Shown here one piece after another: positions 61,559 to 64,000 of a DNA stretch of 64,000 nt. The position numbers and the translations under genes are program-made. The DNA is from Halarcobacter mediterraneus (GTDB taxonomy: Bacteria; Campylobacterota; Campylobacteria; Campylobacterales; Arcobacteraceae), in contig NZ_NXIE01000003.1 in the NCBI RefSeq assembly GCF_004116625.1, forward strand, positions 248,001 through 312,000. Direction: 5' to 3'. The notes beneath the pieces were generated by a model. The model ran no database searches. It had not been told where the DNA came from and saw only the letters and a program-made list of their open reading frames with translations. Position 1 is the first letter of the stretch, and each line of letters starts with the position of its first letter.

Positions 61559-61678
61559 ATGACAAAACATTACAAAAACCTTCTTTATTATATCCAAAGA
61601 ATGGTAGGTGATAAAGAACAAGCTATAGATATTATGTAAAAGCCTTGGAACCCAACCGTAAGTTTATAAATTATTAGT
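61559..61678 (+). pseudogene. Remnant of a FecI-type ECF sigma factor gene
   Basis: From the ATG at 61559, 26 codons read MTKHYKNLLYYIQRMVGDKE and on through QAIDI, the N-terminus of FecI-like sigma factors, before a stop at 61637. Shifting frame at that point restores YVKALE, the next conserved segment of region 2 (usual order DIVQETYxKALE). A deletion of about a dozen bases thus removed VQET and broke the frame. Nothing of regions 2.2-4 remains. It lies about 350 bp upstream of a shortened TonB-receptor-like gene, the usual FecI neighbour. Confidence 0.72.
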
Positions 61679-61984
61679 TAGAACCAATATTTTATAAAAA
61701 GTTAACGAACTTATAATGAGATTATTTACTTTTCATTATTCTTTTTTGTTTATAATTTCTTTAGTAGGTTTCAAACTTATATTGTATATTCTCCCCCGAT
61801 TATTCAATATTTGAAGCCTCATTTAATCTCCAAAATTAGAACATGGGTTTATATGCTGAGAATTGTGTTCCTTGTATTAGTATTGATTCATATAAATTTC
61901 CATGTTCTACCTTTAACTAAAAACTTTTTATATATACTTTTTATAGTATAATTCTCTTACAATAAGGGGTTAAAAGGTTTATCT
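61640..61984. other. Intergenic region between the sigma remnant and the barrel gene
   Basis: No intact gene is seen here. It holds the tail of the sigma remnant, a long inverted repeat (61837-61909), AT-rich promoter-like sequence (TATAGTATAAT around 61944-61954) and an AAGGGG ribosome-site-like run before the ATG at 61985. It probably once contained a fecR-like gene. Confidence 0.5.
61837..61909. repeat. 73-bp inverted repeat with long hairpin
   Basis: TAGAACATGG at 61837-61846 pairs with CCATGTTCTA at 61900-61909; inside, TTTATAT (61848-61854) pairs with ATATAAA (61890-61896). This gives 17 pairs with a small asymmetric internal loop and a 35-base terminal loop. It may be a structured RNA, a small palindromic mobile element or a relic. 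Confidence 0.55.
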
Positions 61985-63214
61985 ATGAGTAAAAGTATTT
62001 TTCTTTTTTTTACTTTTTTTTTATTATCAACTAAACTTCTTGCAGAAGAAAATACTTATGAGTTTGTAGATACTTATAATGGTTTTAATGATAAATTAAA
62101 ATGGGTAAATCTAGATAAAGAAGAAGCTGAATTTAAAATGGGTAAAGAAGATGACTTTTTCAAATATATGCTAAATTATAAGCTTAAAAAAGCTGGTTAT
62201 CAAAGTGACGACAATACTTATACTAAATATAATGATTTATATGATGAAGAAAATATGTATAATCTTTTATTCAATAATTATATGTATCTAAATAATGAAA
62301 TCTGGTTAGATATTAATATGCAATATAAAGACTCTATAGGAAGTAACTATATTGCTAGCTCTATTTACAGAAAAAAAGATATTTCTCAAGAGTCTAATAT
62401 AAAACTATACTATAAACCCTACTCTTTTCTTACTACAAGTTTAAGTTTTGAAGGAACAAATATAGACACGATAGGTCATAAATCAGACTACAAAGTTTTT
62501 AAAGATAATAAAAACAAAAAGTTTAGTTTTAATGTAAAAAGTGATTTTGATTTTTTTTCCATTGATACCTCTTTATATCAAATCAATCGAGACTATATAT
62601 ATAGAAAAGAAAAAGAACTAGACAATGATTATATAGAAACAAGCGATAAAAGATATAAAGGAATTAGTCTTTCACTATCAAAAGAAGTTCAAAACTCATA
62701 CTCTATAAAAACTTCATTTTTTAAAGTAGATCGGGATTATAATTATATCTATGATGAAGAAGAGGATAATAGTTTTAAAAATATTGAAGAAGACTATCAA
62801 GGAGTTGAACTTTCTTTGTCAAAGAATTTAAGTGAAGATATTAAAGTAACCACCTCAGCAAAGGTTACTGATATTGAAGTTACGAATAGTAATTTGGATT
62901 ATCTAATAGGTAAAAAACCTAAATATTCTCCTGAAAAAAAAGCCGATGTAAGTTTAGAATATAGTTTAAAAAATATAAAATTTATAAGTAAAGTTTCACA
63001 TGTTGCAAAAAGGTATAGTGATAGTTCAAACAATGAAGAACTCGATAGTTATACAATAGGAAGTATTGGTGCTTCTTTTTTCACGCAGTTTAGAAATAAA
63101 GACTTGAGAATTGATTTAGATATAAAAAATATACTAAATGAAGAGTATTATATTTATTCTGATACGCAAGGGGATCCTAGAACTTTTCTTTTTAATATAA
63201 TGCTTGAGTTATAA
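61985..63214 (+). CDS. TonB-receptor-like outer-membrane beta-barrel lacking the plug domain
   Basis: A 409-residue protein with a signal peptide (1-20, cleavage LLAEE) and a body of alternating strands rich in Tyr and charged residues. The last 50 residues (LRIDLDIKNILNEEYYIYSDTQGDPRTFLFNIMLEL in part) are the typical C-terminal strands of a TonB-dependent receptor. The TonB box and plug domain, usually the first 150 residues, are missing, and the length is about half of normal. With the sigma remnant upstream I infer an internally deleted ferric-siderophore receptor. A naturally small porin-like barrel is the alternative. The frame itself is intact. Confidence 0.65.
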   Translation: MSKSIFLFFTFFLLSTKLLAEENTYEFVDTYNGFNDKLKWVNLDKEEAEFKMGKEDDFFKYMLNYKLKKAGYQSDDNTYTKYNDLYDEENMYNLLFNNYMYLNNEIWLDINMQYKDSIGSNYIASSIYRKKDISQESNIKLYYKPYSFLTTSLSFEGTNIDTIGHKSDYKVFKDNKNKKFSFNVKSDFDFFSIDTSLYQINRDYIYRKEKELDNDYIETSDKRYKGISLSLSKEVQNSYSIKTSFFKVDRDYNYIYDEEEDNSFKNIEEDYQGVELSLSKNLSEDIKVTTSAKVTDIEVTNSNLDYLIGKKPKYSPEKKADVSLEYSLKNIKFISKVSHVAKRYSDSSNNEELDSYTIGSIGASFFTQFRNKDLRIDLDIKNILNEEYYIYSDTQGDPRTFLFNIMLEL

Positions 63215-63223
63215 AATTTCATT

Positions 63224-63245
63224 AAGAAGAGGTTACCCTCTTCTT
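63224..63245. terminator. Bidirectional hairpin after the barrel gene
   Basis: A 9-bp perfect stem (AAGAAGAGG / CCTCTTCTT) with a TTAC loop between the convergent barrel and small-protein genes. Confidence 0.78.
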
Positions 63246-63253
63246 GTTATTCA

Positions 63254-63463
63254 TTAGTTGTAGTAGTTTTTTAAAGTTTTTTTAGCTTTTCTATAAGCAG
63301 TTTTAAAATCTCTACCAAAACCTCTAAAAGCACCATCTTTATTAAAAAATTCAATACTGTTTAGATTTCCTTTTTTCATTGTGATTACTCTAAACACATC
63401 AAATTCTTTTTTAACCTTTTCTATCTTTGTAGAATCTTTACTTCTTAAGATTGAAATGCTCAT
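63254..63463 (-). CDS. Small basic protein of unknown function
   Basis: A 69-residue cytoplasmic protein, basic (many Lys), with a probable beta-hairpin (FDVFRVITMKKGNLNSIEFF) and a C-terminal helix (FKTAYRKAKKTLKNYY). AAGGAG seven bases before the ATG supports translation. It stands alone between a hairpin and the PiT promoter region. No family recognised; nucleic acid binding is possible from charge only. Confidence 0.65.
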   Translation of the reverse strand: MSISILRSKDSTKIEKVKKEFDVFRVITMKKGNLNSIEFFNKDGAFRGFGRDFKTAYRKAKKTLKNYYN

Positions 63464-63722
63464 ATTTTCTCCTTTTTAATTTAGTTTCTCTATATTTTAT
63501 TACTATTCTATAGAAAAAAAACTATTTTGTCAAGTAATATTATTTAAATTGTATAAAAATTTAATATTATTTAGAAATTTAGAAGAATATATTATAGAGA
63601 TATGAAATAATATAGCTAGATTAGTAATATAAAACTTAAGCTTATTTAAAGGTTGTATAAGGAATTACCCAATAAAATCATACCAACACTAAATTACAAA
63701 ATAGTTACACAAAAGGGAAACT
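63464..63722. other. Intergenic region before the phosphate transporter gene
   Basis: About 260 AT-rich bases without a gene. They must hold the divergent promoters of the small basic protein and the PiT gene. TAACTTAAGCTT-like partial dyads occur around 63635, but no clear operator can be named. Confidence 0.4.
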
Positions 63723-64000
63723 TTGGATATTAAAACACTTCATAAATTTGAAAAAGCTACAGATGAAACACTACCAAGCTTTGCAAAATTTTCTTTAGCA
63801 CTTATATTCGTTGTACTTGTATTTTTATGGAGCTATACTTCACATGGCAATGTTCATAACAATACTTTCTTAATCATTGGAGCAGTATTTGGTGCTTATA
63901 TGGCTATGAATATTGGAGCCAATGATGTTGCAAATAATGTTGGTCCAGCTGTTGGCTCAAAAGCGATGACTCTTATGTGGGCAATTATTATTGCTGCCGT
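63723..64000 (+). CDS. PiT-family inorganic phosphate transporter, 3' end beyond the window
   Basis: The frame beginning at a TTG (63723), shortly after AAGGG, is open to the window end (92 complete codons). It reads LDIKTLHKFEKATDE, a hydrophobic helix (LALIFVVLVFLWSYTS) and then the PiT signature GANDVANNVGPAVGSKAMTL, which carries part of the phosphate-binding site. PiT proteins take up phosphate or metal phosphate with protons or sodium. The N-terminal cytoplasmic extension is the long form. Start codon choice is uncertain. Confidence 0.88.
   Translation, partial: MDIKTLHKFEKATDETLPSFAKFSLALIFVVLVFLWSYTSHGNVHNNTFLIIGAVFGAYMAMNIGANDVANNVGPAVGSKAMTLMWAIIIAA

Noticed and set aside
1-64000. 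CRISPR array, prophage or insertion sequence
   Set aside because: No regularly spaced identical repeats, no phage structural or integrase genes, no transposase or terminal repeats were seen on either strand.

Overview
The window is AT-rich and densely coded, and looks like the chromosome of an Arcobacter-type member of the Campylobacterota. This rests on codon use and gene content: a UbiA-family prenyltransferase of the kind used in futalosine menaquinone synthesis, CcoG, a COG3014/LpoB lipoprotein pair, many two-component and c-di-GMP proteins, and short intergenic gaps with hairpins between convergent genes. Almost all of the window is vertically inherited-looking core and accessory DNA. 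I see no prophage, insertion sequence or CRISPR array.

Layout. 1-4068 (minus): a signalling trio of a triple-PAS/degenerate GGDEF/EAL protein, a lone periplasmic solute-binding protein and a membrane sensor cut by the window edge. 4268-4344: tRNA-Arg(TCG). 4460-10069: MscS channel, diguanylate cyclase, MqnP-like prenyltransferase, miaA, rpmE, rsmI. 10084-12048: soluble FIST-domain chemoreceptor. 12184-16183: rlmB, an exported protein, an aminotransferase and hom. 16191-18620: a decayed isochorismatase/NTF2-like locus, then a MerR regulator and a MATE exporter behind two phased palindromes. 18662-23058: a YceI protein, a Cys-repeat RiPP-like precursor, a DUF692/MNIO enzyme and a DUF2063 partner, divergent from a two-component system. 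23175-27528: OmpA-like and HhH membrane proteins, small proteins, RimK with an M42-like peptidase, and a twin Cx3C periplasmic protein. 27784-34064: phosphatase, nitrilase, phosphohexomutase, a second two-component system, ccoG. 34176-44616: LysE exporter, proA, trxA, two redox-type HxlR regulators, LpoB/COG3014 lipoproteins, quinone-oxidoreductase-like protein, FetB-like permease, gpsA, gatB and a SurA-like chaperone. 44725-56642: a lactate block (D-lactate dehydrogenase, TRAP transporter, two-component system, LutABC). 56733-61457: methyltransferase, dCMP deaminase, accB, accC and a DEAD-box helicase. 61458-63463: a decayed FecI/TonB-receptor locus and a small protein. 63723 to the end: a PiT phosphate transporter, cut by the edge.

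How parts work together. The most striking system is 18662-23058. A secreted 103-residue peptide with four GSCGAGKCG-type repeats is followed by an MNIO enzyme and its DUF2063 partner, the arrangement known from HvfABC/bufferin-type copper-binding RiPPs. It sits behind yceI and opposite an OmpR-type regulator, and the shared intergenic region holds three 11-bp-phased repeats suited to such a regulator. The lactate block gathers import, sensing and both stereospecific oxidation routes on one strand. Two HxlR paralogs with an N-terminal cysteine each face a redox gene and share an upstream 10-mer, which suggests a thiol or electrophile stress regulon. Two loci (16.2-16.8 kb and 61.5-63.2 kb) show gene decay.
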